Positions 52,203-61,459 of a stretch of 64,000 nucleotides of DNA are shown here, piece after piece. Source of the stretch: UBA1351 sp965140555 (GTDB taxonomy: Bacteria > Bacillota > Clostridia > Lachnospirales > Vallitaleaceae); the NCBI GenBank assembly GCA_965140555.1, contig OZ223259.1, forward strand, positions 248,001 through 312,000, written 5' to 3'. Made by a program: the position numbers and the translations under genes. The notes under the pieces are model-generated. The model made no database searches. It was not told the origin of the DNA and saw only the letters and a list, made by a program, of their open reading frames with translations. The first letter of the stretch is position 1; every line of letters starts with the position of its first letter.

Positions 52203-53093
52203 CTACACGATTTCATCAAAATACACTTCTTTAAGCATCGGTTTGCATGTGTCAAGGTTGCATACCATCATATATGGACGATAATCATAGATGTTACTGC
52301 GATTATAAGAAAAGCACTTGGCTATAGGATTCCGGTTCACCTCATGCAGGATGAGCTTCTGCCCTTCAGCAAGTTGAACCAACCCCTTTGCTATGAGCTC
52401 ATAGCCTTTCGGTGTCGACAATTCCTTCGGTATATATACCTTGCGGACATCACATGCCCCTTGATTATAGACAAGGGCTATGGCTCCGTTAATTGAGTAA
52501 ACAATACCTGATTCAGAACTAATTTCCTGATAAACTTGCCGTGCATATTTATCGGTTATTATCGCTTCCATTGTTCTACCCATCTGGTAATTCTCAGATA
52601 TAATCAAGTCACAGAATGCCTTCATCGATAAGCTTTCAATTGATAATTGTGCTAAATCCTCTGATTTATTAGGGTATAAATGACTTATAATCGTAGTATT
52701 ATATTGATAGGATGCAAAGTAAAAATCAAACGGTGCATAATACCGCTCATCAGCAGGCATTAATACCATTACTTTGATCCCCTCTGACGCAGCAATATCC
52801 TTTGCTTTGTCAATCATTGCAGCCATAATACCGCGCCGACGGTATTCCGGCTTTGTCGCCACCGCAACTATATAATAAGTCTTAACGGACTTGCCTTGGT
52901 CTGACACCATATAGGGGTTCATATGGAGCATGGCTGCGACTTCTCCGTTTTCTTCCGCGAGAATCATGGTGTTATGATCCGTAACCTGTTGGAAATAAAA
53001 ATCAAGATAATTCGAGCTATCCTCAGGAAAAACTGCCTCCCAAAGATGTCTTAACTGCTTATAATCCTTTGCCTTAGCTATGCGTATTGTCAT
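52203..53093 (-). CDS. GNAT family N-acetyltransferase (Eis-like)
   Basis: 296 residues. The N-terminal GNAT fold starts TIRIAKAKDYKQLRHLWEAV and has YYIVAVATKPEYRRRGIMAA, the acetyl-CoA pyrophosphate-binding motif (RRxGI/A), then MIDKAKDIAASEGIKVMVLM. The C-terminal part (ALVYNQGACDVRKVYIPKEL) resembles the sterol-carrier-like tail of Eis-type acetyltransferases. Substrate unknown. It starts 13 bases after the DUF2156 gene, and the sensor gene follows 32 bases downstream. Confidence 0.87.
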   Translation of the reverse strand: MTIRIAKAKDYKQLRHLWEAVFPEDSSNYLDFYFQQVTDHNTMILAEENGEVAAMLHMNPYMVSDQGKSVKTYYIVAVATKPEYRRRGIMAAMIDKAKDIAASEGIKVMVLMPADERYYAPFDFYFASYQYNTTIISHLYPNKSEDLAQLSIESLSMKAFCDLIISENYQMGRTMEAIITDKYARQVYQEISSESGIVYSINGAIALVYNQGACDVRKVYIPKELSTPKGYELIAKGLVQLAEGQKLILHEVNRNPIAKCFSYNRSNIYDYRPYMMVCNLDTCKPMLKEVYFDEIV

Positions 53094-53106
53094 CCCAAGA
53101 CCTCAC

Positions 53107-54045
53107 TTACTCTTCCATCTTCTCATGAACCATATACTTATGTTCCAATCGTATCGGTTCGTAGGATTCTTTACTTTTACGCAACCCAGGTAATCCGATA
53201 TCATCTTCTCGATTCACTAAAGTAACCTCGGGATATGTCTGTACCAAAAATTGCTGACCAAGATAAGGATATAGGCCTCGAATCTCTGCATTTGCTTTTT
53301 CGACATGAATAATAGCTTCTGTTCCGTGATTAATTGTAGAGCCGACTGTAAACCCTTCCAACTTGCCATCAATATATATACCGCCTGCCTTCGCTTGCAA
53401 ACGTTCCATATGCTTTATAATATAAAGAATACCTTCCATCTCATCATCTATACGACTCGATTCCGTTTCTTGACTATCCAGCCATAAGGCTAGCACATCT
53501 TCAATATCGGCCAAATCTTCCACCGTTAATTCTCTATACTCAAAACGACCTTCATTCTCTCTCAAGAAGGCGTTGATATGGTTCCTTTTCTTACGCAATT
53601 TCTTTCCTGGAAGTTCTCTTAATCGATCCGCTTCATACAAATAGTCACTAAACTTTCGATTGTAAGTAATTTCGTATGTATCACCATATCGCTCTTTTAC
53701 AAAGTCTGCATACTCTTGGTCTACAGAAAACAAACTAACCGGATCGTCGTGTCTTGCAAAAACTGACTTAATTGCTTCGAAGCTTTCTTCAAAATACGCA
53801 GGTTCGCACAATGGCATTTGCGCATAAAAATTACCTTTATATAGGCCAAATAGGACACAAAAATGGTCATCATAATAGACATGTGGATTATTCCGACTCT
53901 TCCACATAAATAATGTGGTCATGTCAAATTCACAACTATATATTTCACGCTTTTCAAGAAAACTCCGTAACTTATCAATATTCTCAATTTCTAGTGGACT
54001 TAGGCCCTCACATCGTATGTCATTATCACATTCACTTACTTGCAT
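53107..54045 (-). CDS. DUF2156 (phosphatidylglycerol lysyltransferase C-terminal-like) protein
   Basis: 312 residues with no membrane helix. CEFDMTTLFMWKSRNNPHVY near the N-terminus, RKFSDYLYEADRLRELPGKK, RKKRNHINAFLRENEGRFEY and GFTVGSTINHGTEAIIHVEK match the DUF2156 family, a tandem GNAT-like fold also forming the catalytic half of MprF lysyl-PG synthases. The soluble stand-alone form is common in Clostridia; its acceptor is not known to me. It is the first gene of a unit with a second acetyltransferase-fold gene and a CheA-type sensor, behind a clear promoter. Confidence 0.87.
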   Translation of the reverse strand: MQVSECDNDIRCEGLSPLEIENIDKLRSFLEKREIYSCEFDMTTLFMWKSRNNPHVYYDDHFCVLFGLYKGNFYAQMPLCEPAYFEESFEAIKSVFARHDDPVSLFSVDQEYADFVKERYGDTYEITYNRKFSDYLYEADRLRELPGKKLRKKRNHINAFLRENEGRFEYRELTVEDLADIEDVLALWLDSQETESSRIDDEMEGILYIIKHMERLQAKAGGIYIDGKLEGFTVGSTINHGTEAIIHVEKANAEIRGLYPYLGQQFLVQTYPEVTLVNREDDIGLPGLRKSKESYEPIRLEHKYMVHEKMEE

Positions 54046-54114
54046 ATATACCTCTTTCTAGTTATCAGCTCACGGGATGTCGTTTGCCAATGCATAACAG
54101 TATCAATTAAATAT

Positions 54115-54143
54115 ATTATATCAAAAGGGTGCGCGTAAAGCAA
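54115..54143 (-). promoter_or_regulatory. Promoter of the DUF2156-GNAT-sensor-CheY unit
   Basis: TTGCTT (54138-54143) and a perfect TATAAT (54115-54120) on the minus strand, spacer 17 bases. It lies between the lacI-type gene and the DUF2156 start. Confidence 0.72.
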
Positions 54144-54164
54144 TTTTTATACGTAAGCCACTAT

Positions 54165-55220
54165 TTATTTTTTGGGCGCAGGACCACTGCTTTCCCGAAT
54201 TACAAGAGACGGAACAACTTTTTGCAACATCTTTGTGGGCTTCTCCTCAATAGCTGATATTGCTGTATCAACAAGGGCTTTCCCAAAGGTATGATAATTA
54301 TAATCAATACTCGTCAACTTGGGAATTAACAACTCTGAAATATAAACATTATCATAACTAACTACCGATATATCCTCAGGTATTCTTAAACCATTTTCTA
54401 AGATGCTACGGATAACACCTGCCGCCAGAAAATCGTTAATGGCTACAACTGCGGTCGGAATGTGATGTGCAAGCATTTTATTCATCCCGTCATAGCCTAT
54501 GTCATAGTCATAACTCCCCTCAACAATATACTCCGGATTAAACGGTATATTATGGCGTTCCAATACCTTTTGATAGGTTTTGTACTTGACATGTGTTGAA
54601 AGAACATTATTACGTCCGCCAATAAACACAAAGTCCTTATGTCCCAACTCAATCAAGTGTTCCATAAGTAGTTGAGCCGACCTTTCCGCATCAATTTGAA
54701 CCTTATAGCAGTCTGTCCCATCTAACTTCCCCGTTACAACCATAGGTATATACTGGGTAATCCCCTTAACTTTCTCTACATAGGCTTCATCGGAATCTAA
54801 ATCATCACCACGTCCGCCTAACTGGATAATGGCATCCACTTTTTGCTGTCTAAGCATATCCAACTGGGCACTCTCTATGTCTGTTAATCCGAAAGAGTTG
54901 CATAATAGCACCGTATATCCGGCTTCTTTAGCGGCTATTTCACAAGCAACAAAGGTTTCCGCATAAAAGGGGTTACGAACATCTGCCGCCACAATACCTA
55001 AGACACGAGATTTGGTATCAGATAATCCTCGTGCCAGTGCATTGGGCTGATAGCCGTAAAAATCAATAAGTGCTTCAATTTTTTCTCGCTTCTTTTGACT
55101 CACTTTGGTTTTATTGGTCAGCACCCGTGATACTGTCGCAGTAGATACCCCCGCCTCTTTGGCAATATCATAAATCGTAACAGGTCTTCCGTTGATTTCT
55201 TTTGGATTTTTCATTGCCAT
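54165..55220 (-). CDS. LacI-family transcriptional regulator of the beta-galactoside operon
   Basis: 351 residues. The N-terminal helix-turn-helix reads TIYDIAKEAGVSTATVSRVL with the hinge GYQPNALARGLSDTKSRVLG, followed by a periplasmic-binding-type effector domain (GIVAADVRNPFYAETFVACE, DAIIQLGGRGDDLD, DFVFIGGRNNVLSTHVKY, ISVVSYDNVYISELLIPKLT). It is the last gene of the GH2/GH35/ABC set but has its own promoter with a large inverted repeat directly downstream, suggesting autoregulation. It probably senses a galactoside and controls the operon. The start has GAGG at suitable distance. Confidence 0.92.
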   Translation of the reverse strand: MAMKNPKEINGRPVTIYDIAKEAGVSTATVSRVLTNKTKVSQKKREKIEALIDFYGYQPNALARGLSDTKSRVLGIVAADVRNPFYAETFVACEIAAKEAGYTVLLCNSFGLTDIESAQLDMLRQQKVDAIIQLGGRGDDLDSDEAYVEKVKGITQYIPMVVTGKLDGTDCYKVQIDAERSAQLLMEHLIELGHKDFVFIGGRNNVLSTHVKYKTYQKVLERHNIPFNPEYIVEGSYDYDIGYDGMNKMLAHHIPTAVVAINDFLAAGVIRSILENGLRIPEDISVVSYDNVYISELLIPKLTSIDYNYHTFGKALVDTAISAIEEKPTKMLQKVVPSLVIRESSGPAPKK

Positions 55221-55261
55221 CCTCTATCCTTTCACATAAATCTACTCTCTATAATTATACA

Positions 55262-55297
55262 ATTTGGATATCAAATTATACGCTTTGATACCCAAAT
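55262..55297. promoter_or_regulatory. Inverted repeat (candidate operator) ahead of the LacI gene
   Basis: Arms ATTTGGATATCAAA (55262-55275) and TTTGATACCCAAAT (55284-55297) pair at 13 of 14 positions around eight bases. It falls just downstream of the -10 box of the lacI promoter, a typical place for a repressor to act on its own gene. It could also fold as an mRNA hairpin. Confidence 0.6.
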
Positions 55298-55306
55298 CAC
55301 TTACTC

Positions 55307-55335
55307 ATCATAAAAGAATAAAATTACTCTGTCAA
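55307..55335 (-). promoter_or_regulatory. Promoter of the LacI-family regulator gene
   Basis: TTGACA (55330-55335) and TATGAT (55307-55312) on the minus strand with a 17-base spacer; the -35 box ends a few bases after the GH2 stop codon. Confidence 0.8.
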
Positions 55336-55341
55336 GAAATA

Positions 55342-57792
55342 TTACGCACCTTCTGTCAATTGCACCTGTTGCCGTCCTACTGCTTCTCCTCCGTCAATCG
55401 ATACTGAAATATCTCCCGGTTGATTACGGCGCACATAAACAATCGCTTTCCCTTGATAGCAACGGCGTCTATTGGATATATAAGGTGTCACATCCGATAA
55501 ATTGCCATTATCAATTCCAAGATAGTCGCCATTACCTTCAACCTGAACCTTAAGCCATACTGCATCTGTCGGCACCGTTCTATCACTACTGTCTTGAACC
55601 TCTACTTCAATTTGATAGATATAACCGGCCATAGCCGATACTTCCTTATAAGTTCTATCCGTTATGCAATCACTCGCTTTATAGACACGATAGTTCAAAT
55701 GATGACTTTCTCCTGTTGTCTCTACTGTCTTAACAGCCACTTGCTCGCCCTCTTCATTGTATAAATAGGCTGTAAGTTGACCTTCTTCAAAAGGTATCCT
55801 CACACTGTATCGGTGCTCTTCACTCTTGTTCTTGTCCATCTGACTTTCTCCGATACAGGTATCATTGAGATAAAGTTTTGTACTATATCCCTTACGCTTT
55901 AAAGACCAGTAGCAACTCACGTCAATCATCTCTCCCGGCTTATAATTCCAATGAAAATATTCTTCATATGCCTTCGACTCTTCACATTCTACGGGCTTTG
56001 TACTTATATATATACTAGGTTCATCAAGCCAATAGGTTTTGCGACGTTCAAATTTAGGTTTGATAAATCCTGCTGTTGTTATCATACCGGCTCCCGAACC
56101 ATAAATAGGCCATCCTCTAGCCTCACCAAGATAATCGATTCCTGTCCACAAGAACTGACCACTTATATAAGGAAGATTTTCTACTGCCTTCCATGCTTCA
56201 TAATTATGTCCATTCTCACTCCCGATGATCGGCACTTGTGGAAAACGTTTATGATCGTCTTCATACAAATGCTCTTTGTAGTTGTATCCGGCAAGATCCA
56301 CCATAGTCATTAGGCCGATTTGTGTGGATAATTCAGGAAATGCTGCTGCCAAAGTGACCGGCCGTGTCTTATCCTCTTCCCGTACAATATGAGCAAGTTC
56401 CATACCTATCGTTATCATGCGTTCTGCATTGGGTTTATTCGGATCATACATCCGTTCTGCACTAGGCTTATTGGCATCGTTATTTCCTGTCATCTCTTGG
56501 AATAAAGGATGACAGTATGGATCATTAGGATAATCAATTTCATTGCCTATACTCCATGCAATGATAGACGGGTGTATCCGATTTTGTCGCACCATAGCTT
56601 GCAAATCTGCTTCATGCCACATAGGAAAGGCTTCATAATATCCTTCATGCTTCGGCGGATATACATTATGTCCTGTAGACCATTTGTTCTTCGGATTCTC
56701 CCATTCGTCAAAGGCTTCATCCATAACAAGGAAACCCATATGATCGCATAAGTCATACAGCTCCGGCATATGAGGGTTATGGCTACATCGTATCGCATTA
56801 CAACCACTTTCTTTTAATCGTTCTAAGCGTCTTTGCCATACTTCCTTGGTCATTGCCGCACCTAGACAGCCACCATCATGGTGAAGGCATACCCCTTTGA
56901 TTGTCATCGGCTTTTGATTCAATAAAAATCCCTCATCCGGATCAAAATAAATCGCTCGTATACCGACGTCTACCGTTGTAACAGGAAGGTCTTCTAACAG
57001 GGAAGATTCCTGTTCATATGCCTCTCTAATATAGTATAGTTGAAGACTATATAGATTCGGTTCTTCCACTGACCATAATTTCGGATGTTCCATATTGCCT
57101 TCAATCTTATAGCTTACTGTATCCTTTGCTTTACTTGTCACTATCGTTTCTTCTTCAAACGCAATGTCTTTCCCGTCATATAATCTTGCTACAACACGGA
57201 TTGTTTCATCTTCCCTTCCATGATTGACTATATCCTGAGAAATCTGAATAGATGCTGATATCTTCTCCTTAGCAAAATCGATAGACGTCGAAAACGCTAG
57301 GCTATCCAGCTGCGGATGAACGGGGTTTGCTATATTCAGCCATACCTTCCGATATATCCCACTTCCTGTATACCACCTTGAATCGGCTATATCTGTATGA
57401 ACAACCTTCACGCACAGGACATTTTCTTCTTCCCCATAAACAAGTCGATCACTGATATCATACTGAAATCCGATGTAACCGTTAGGCCTTTGGCCTAGGT
57501 AATAGCTATTTATCCAAACTTGACTGTTTTTATAGACTCCGTCAAAGACAATATCTATATGTTGACCTTCATAGTCCTTCGGAAGCTTAAAATGCAAGCG
57601 ATACCAACCGGTACCACCGGGCAGGTATCCCGTACCACTGGAACATTTTTGAGAAAAAGGCATACTCACTGCCCAGTCATGGGGAATGGACACAGGCGTC
57701 CAGCTTGCATCATCATACCCTTTATACCATGCGTTCTCACACTCTCCGTAGTGAAAGCGCCAATTTGATTGTATCGTCATCTGTGTAGCCAT
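55342..57792 (-). CDS. Glycoside hydrolase family 2 (beta-galactosidase-like)
   Basis: 816 residues. The N-terminal sugar-binding domain has WRFHYGECENAWYKGYDD and SIPHDWAV, followed by an immunoglobulin-like domain and the TIM-barrel with GVCLHHDGGCLGAAMTKEVW, NAIRCSHNPHMPELYDLCD, the acid/base Glu in IAWSIGNEIDYP and the nucleophile Glu in PIIGSENGHNYE. There is no signal peptide, so it acts inside the cell on imported galactosides. The barrel has a small internal duplication (ANKPSAERMYDPNKPNAERM) near residue 450. It follows the GH35 gene by 22 bases. Some GH2 members act on other beta-sugars, so galactose specificity is inferred. Confidence 0.9.
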   Translation of the reverse strand: MATQMTIQSNWRFHYGECENAWYKGYDDASWTPVSIPHDWAVSMPFSQKCSSGTGYLPGGTGWYRLHFKLPKDYEGQHIDIVFDGVYKNSQVWINSYYLGQRPNGYIGFQYDISDRLVYGEEENVLCVKVVHTDIADSRWYTGSGIYRKVWLNIANPVHPQLDSLAFSTSIDFAKEKISASIQISQDIVNHGREDETIRVVARLYDGKDIAFEEETIVTSKAKDTVSYKIEGNMEHPKLWSVEEPNLYSLQLYYIREAYEQESSLLEDLPVTTVDVGIRAIYFDPDEGFLLNQKPMTIKGVCLHHDGGCLGAAMTKEVWQRRLERLKESGCNAIRCSHNPHMPELYDLCDHMGFLVMDEAFDEWENPKNKWSTGHNVYPPKHEGYYEAFPMWHEADLQAMVRQNRIHPSIIAWSIGNEIDYPNDPYCHPLFQEMTGNNDANKPSAERMYDPNKPNAERMITIGMELAHIVREEDKTRPVTLAAAFPELSTQIGLMTMVDLAGYNYKEHLYEDDHKRFPQVPIIGSENGHNYEAWKAVENLPYISGQFLWTGIDYLGEARGWPIYGSGAGMITTAGFIKPKFERRKTYWLDEPSIYISTKPVECEESKAYEEYFHWNYKPGEMIDVSCYWSLKRKGYSTKLYLNDTCIGESQMDKNKSEEHRYSVRIPFEEGQLTAYLYNEEGEQVAVKTVETTGESHHLNYRVYKASDCITDRTYKEVSAMAGYIYQIEVEVQDSSDRTVPTDAVWLKVQVEGNGDYLGIDNGNLSDVTPYISNRRRCYQGKAIVYVRRNQPGDISVSIDGGEAVGRQQVQLTEGA

Positions 57793-57814
57793 GGTTTATC
57801 CCTACTCCTTCCAT

Positions 57815-59560
57815 TTAGCCGATATCCGGTTCATCCATCAATGTAATATACGACGTCGTCTTTCCTTCCGTTTCAAAGATAACAACGTCATTCATGCCCA
57901 TTTTTAATAACGGGCCCGGGATATATAATCGTTTTTGTGGCCCGATTTCCCAGAATCGACCGATGTTGAAGCCATTTACAAATACACATCCTTTACCCCA
58001 TCCTTCAAGATCGATATAGGTATCACCCACTTCATCAACATCAATGTCAAAGCGGTAGAATGCAGGGACCCCTTCCTTATACTCTTTAGTAAAATCAACA
58101 CGACTGATATCATCTAACGGCAACGTATAGTGCTCCCATCCCAAATGCATATGTCCATTGATCTGTACACAATGATGGATACCTTTGCGTTGGCGTTCCA
58201 TAAGCGGTCCGAAATTCACACGCCCCATATTCTCCACGAGAATGTCGAGTTGAGCGTCTTCATTTATGTCTCTGTCAAGGGTGTGTTCTTCGAGCAATTC
58301 TAAATCATATAATGTCGTAACATGTTCCTGATCTAGGAATAAGTGTGCTCGATCATTCGCTTCCCATAAACGAATCTTTTCCAGTCGTTCCTCTGTTGAT
58401 AGTGTCGTTCTATATAGAATATAACCATAACCTTGATCCAGTTTTTCCATGGATTGGGTATATGTTTCAGTGATTGGCGATGTCAAATCTTCAAGAACAG
58501 CAAATAAACCTACTTGATTGGCCACATCATGACGACCGTAGGATTTTCGCTTAATCGTTGTACTAAAGGTTAGCTCCGGAAGTGCATTATACTTAGTCAT
58601 TACCTCTCTATAGCGGTGAAATTTTTCCGTTAACTGTCCATCTTCCGTTAACACGGCATCATAATCATAAGACGTTACGTCCGGCATCAATCTCCCATAA
58701 TAATTGGAACCATTCATAAATCCGAAGTTCGTACCTCCTTGGAACATATAAATATTCACATGTCCCAGTTCCACCATTTTATCAAAGTCCTTGGTACTTT
58801 CTTCAAGCTTACCGGTCATATGTCCACCATTGCCCCAGTGATCGAACCAGCCAACCCAGAATTCTGTACACATAAGAGGACCACCCTCGGTATGTTTTTC
58901 CAGCACCTTAAAACGTTCTTCTGTTCTTGACCCAAAATTCCCCGTCGGTAATACACCCTTTATACTGCCACCTTTGAGGCTATCATAAAACGGTCCGTCT
59001 GATGTTACTAACGGTACTGTTACGCCGTGCTTTAACATCAAGTCACGCATAGCTTCCATATAAGAGGTGTCATTGGCATAGTAACCGTATTCGTTTTCGA
59101 CTTGCATAAGAATAACAGGTCCACCTTTATCAATTTGATAGGGTGTAATCTTTGGCAATAGTACACGATAGTAGGCATCTACTGCATCAAGAAATGCGGG
59201 ATCAGTGGAACGCAAACGCATGGTCGGATTTTTTAACAACCACCATGGCAACCCACCAAACTCCCACTCGGCACAAATATAAGGAGAAGGACGAATAATC
59301 ACATATAAACCCAATGCTTGTGCCAATTGAATAAAACGTTCTATATCCAATCGTCCTTCAAAATGGTAGGTACCTTCATAGGGTTCGTGTATATTCCAAG
59401 GAATATAGGTCTCCACTGTATTACACCCCATGGCTTTACATTTTTCCAAACGGTCTTGCCAGTATTCCGGCATAACGCGGAAGTAGTGAATAGCTCCGGA
59501 TATTATTTTAAAAGGTTCTTCATTCAAGTACATTGTGTCTTTAATTTCAAATTTGTTCAT
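57815..59560 (-). CDS. Glycoside hydrolase family 35 beta-galactosidase
   Basis: 581 residues, no signal peptide. The TIM barrel has ISGAIHYFRVMPEYWQDRLE, NTVETYIPWNIHEPYEGTYH, IIRPSPYICAEWEFGGLPWW, VILMQVENEYGYYANDTSYM with the acid/base Glu, and LMCTEFWVGWFDHWGN with the nucleophile Glu. The C-terminal jelly-roll domains include GWGKGCVFVNGFNIGRFWEI. It hydrolyses terminal beta-galactosyl residues in the cytoplasm. It lies after the binding-protein gene, separated by a hairpin that may reduce downstream transcription, and before the GH2 gene. Confidence 0.95.
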   Translation of the reverse strand: MNKFEIKDTMYLNEEPFKIISGAIHYFRVMPEYWQDRLEKCKAMGCNTVETYIPWNIHEPYEGTYHFEGRLDIERFIQLAQALGLYVIIRPSPYICAEWEFGGLPWWLLKNPTMRLRSTDPAFLDAVDAYYRVLLPKITPYQIDKGGPVILMQVENEYGYYANDTSYMEAMRDLMLKHGVTVPLVTSDGPFYDSLKGGSIKGVLPTGNFGSRTEERFKVLEKHTEGGPLMCTEFWVGWFDHWGNGGHMTGKLEESTKDFDKMVELGHVNIYMFQGGTNFGFMNGSNYYGRLMPDVTSYDYDAVLTEDGQLTEKFHRYREVMTKYNALPELTFSTTIKRKSYGRHDVANQVGLFAVLEDLTSPITETYTQSMEKLDQGYGYILYRTTLSTEERLEKIRLWEANDRAHLFLDQEHVTTLYDLELLEEHTLDRDINEDAQLDILVENMGRVNFGPLMERQRKGIHHCVQINGHMHLGWEHYTLPLDDISRVDFTKEYKEGVPAFYRFDIDVDEVGDTYIDLEGWGKGCVFVNGFNIGRFWEIGPQKRLYIPGPLLKMGMNDVVIFETEGKTTSYITLMDEPDIG

Positions 59561-59601
59561 ATTCTTTCTCCTATGACAGTGGATGTTCCCTATCTTTAAA
59601 A

Positions 59602-59641
59602 GAATAGGGGAGCTGACATCTATGCATCAACACCCCTATTC
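59602..59641 (-). terminator. Intercistronic hairpin between binding-protein and GH35 genes
   Basis: GAATAGGGG and CCCCTATTC (9 pairs) around a long loop, followed by TTTT on the minus strand. It is a likely partial terminator or RNA stabiliser, a common way to make more binding protein than enzyme from one transcript. Confidence 0.65.
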
Positions 59642-59692
59642 ATACTGTCATTTCTTCATTTCTGTCGTCTTGTATCTGTTGCTGTTATACGC

Positions 59693-61342
59693 TTATTTGT
59701 ATAATGCGTCAAATTGCTCTTGCAAGGTTGCTGTTACATCTTCGATACCTGCTTGTTTTAACGCATCTTGCATTTCTGTTACAATCTCCTCTGCAGTTCC
59801 TGGGAACTTACCATAGGCGATTTGTTTTGTATAATTTGTATATACTTCATTGACGTTTTGAATTTTACCTTGAATATCATCAACTTCCGGTACAAATTGA
59901 CCATAAGGATATGGGATTTTGATTTTGTCATATTCCGCATATAGGTCGTCAATAACATCCCATTTCAGGTTCGCATCTTTGATTTCTAAGTCATCGTTAC
60001 GTCCCCACCAGTAGTTTGTCATGGCATTAATGTTATCTGTATCCGGATTATATCCTTCAGGTGTTGTTCTTAATCCATCATCATTGATCTCATAGGAAAC
60101 GCCTTCGATACCATAGCATAATAAGTGGTAAGCTTCAGGGTCATTTCTAAGAATATCATAGACCATTAATGCACGTTCCGGGTTTTTACTTGCTGCCGAG
60201 ACTGCCATTGCTCCATGTGTGATAGATAATGCTACAACGTTTTGACTTTCTTCACCAAAGTAGAAGAAACCACTCGCTGCATCCGGGTCATCTTTATAGA
60301 TTGTATTTGCCGGTGTATGGCTTACTAAGTCTCTCCATGTTTGAGTATGATGTTGTTCTGCTGCTACACGACCGATGCGATAGTCATCACGGTTTGAAGA
60401 TGCTGTATTATTCAACACATCTGTTTTCCAAACACCGATTTCATCCCATTCTTTCATTAATTTAGCAAATTCAACCATCATTTCTGTTTCTGTGTAAGCC
60501 GGTGTGATGATATTGTATAAATCATCTTTTGTACCGCCCCACAAAGCACTTGATGCTATACCGTCAATAGGAACGAAGTTAGAATGTGATGCAATCCAAC
60601 CATTTGCCATTGTTGCATAGTTTGTTCCGTCTGAATCCCAAGGAATGATGTCAGGATATGCTTGTTTCACATATCTAAAGTATTCTGTCATATCTTCCCA
60701 ACTATGTACGCCATTTTCCAATCCGGCTTCTTTTGCCCAGTCCAATCGGTAAATAAAACCATGGTTTGTCCATTGCGCATAGTTGTTCTCAGGCATGAGA
60801 TAAATCTCACCGTTGTACTTTGTTAATTCCCATTGGTCCGGGGTAACACTTTCCCATGTTTTCGGAGCATATGTTTTTAACATATCTTCTGAAAGTTCAA
60901 GGAACGCACCGTTTTTAGCATTTGGCCATGCATCCAACCAGTCTGATGCTGTACCGACAAGATCAACACTACCGTCCATTTGAGCTAATGTTAGGTTATA
61001 GTTCGCTAAGTAGTCTGTCCAACCAATGTAGTAAATTTCTAATTCTGCATTTACTTTTTCCGTCAAGATTGCGTTTAATTTTTCCATCATATCATCTAGA
61101 CGTTGTGCTTTTTCACCATCCGGTTTATCGCCTGTTACCATATAAGTAATGGTTACATGTTCGGATGTGTCGATCCCCCCATCATCACTTACAGGTGTAT
61201 CCCCACTGCTATCATTGCCTTTGTTGTCATCACCCGTATTGTCTTTGCTCGTTGAATCTGAAGAACCACAGGCTGCTAAACTGAATGCCATTAACATTAC
61301 CATTAAAAGTGCCAATACTCTTCGTTTCATAACTACCTCCAT
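59693..61342 (-). CDS. Sugar ABC transporter substrate-binding lipoprotein (LplA-like)
   Basis: 549 residues. The N-terminus has a lipobox (MAFSLAACGSSDS, Cys near 26) and a Ser/Asp/Gly-rich linker. The binding fold follows: HVTITYMVTGDKPDGEKAQR, LDDMMEKLNAILTEKVNAEL and IYYIGWTDYLANYNLTLAQM, a type of long binding protein associated with LplB/LplC permeases for complex oligosaccharides. It is anchored on the outer face of the membrane. Downstream galactosidases suggest galactose-containing oligosaccharides as ligand. AATGGAGG precedes the start. A hairpin upstream (61404-61429) and one downstream flank it. Confidence 0.92.
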   Translation of the reverse strand: MEVVMKRRVLALLMVMLMAFSLAACGSSDSTSKDNTGDDNKGNDSSGDTPVSDDGGIDTSEHVTITYMVTGDKPDGEKAQRLDDMMEKLNAILTEKVNAELEIYYIGWTDYLANYNLTLAQMDGSVDLVGTASDWLDAWPNAKNGAFLELSEDMLKTYAPKTWESVTPDQWELTKYNGEIYLMPENNYAQWTNHGFIYRLDWAKEAGLENGVHSWEDMTEYFRYVKQAYPDIIPWDSDGTNYATMANGWIASHSNFVPIDGIASSALWGGTKDDLYNIITPAYTETEMMVEFAKLMKEWDEIGVWKTDVLNNTASSNRDDYRIGRVAAEQHHTQTWRDLVSHTPANTIYKDDPDAASGFFYFGEESQNVVALSITHGAMAVSAASKNPERALMVYDILRNDPEAYHLLCYGIEGVSYEINDDGLRTTPEGYNPDTDNINAMTNYWWGRNDDLEIKDANLKWDVIDDLYAEYDKIKIPYPYGQFVPEVDDIQGKIQNVNEVYTNYTKQIAYGKFPGTAEEIVTEMQDALKQAGIEDVTATLQEQFDALYK

Positions 61343-61403
61343 TATTTTGTGTGTGTTGAGCAGATTACATTTCTCTATGCAACCTACATATGTATTAAAT
61401 CTA

Positions 61404-61429
61404 AGAAATTGTCTCCTTATACAATTTCT
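61404..61429 (-). promoter_or_regulatory. Intercistronic hairpin upstream of the binding-protein gene
   Basis: AGAAATTGT and ACAATTTCT pair across eight bases in the 117-base gap between the second permease and the binding-protein gene. On the minus strand it is followed by TAG rather than a T-run, so it is more likely an RNA processing or stability element than a terminator. Confidence 0.5.
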
Positions 61430-61459
61430 CAGTTTTAACCGCTAATACTTGCTTCTTGC

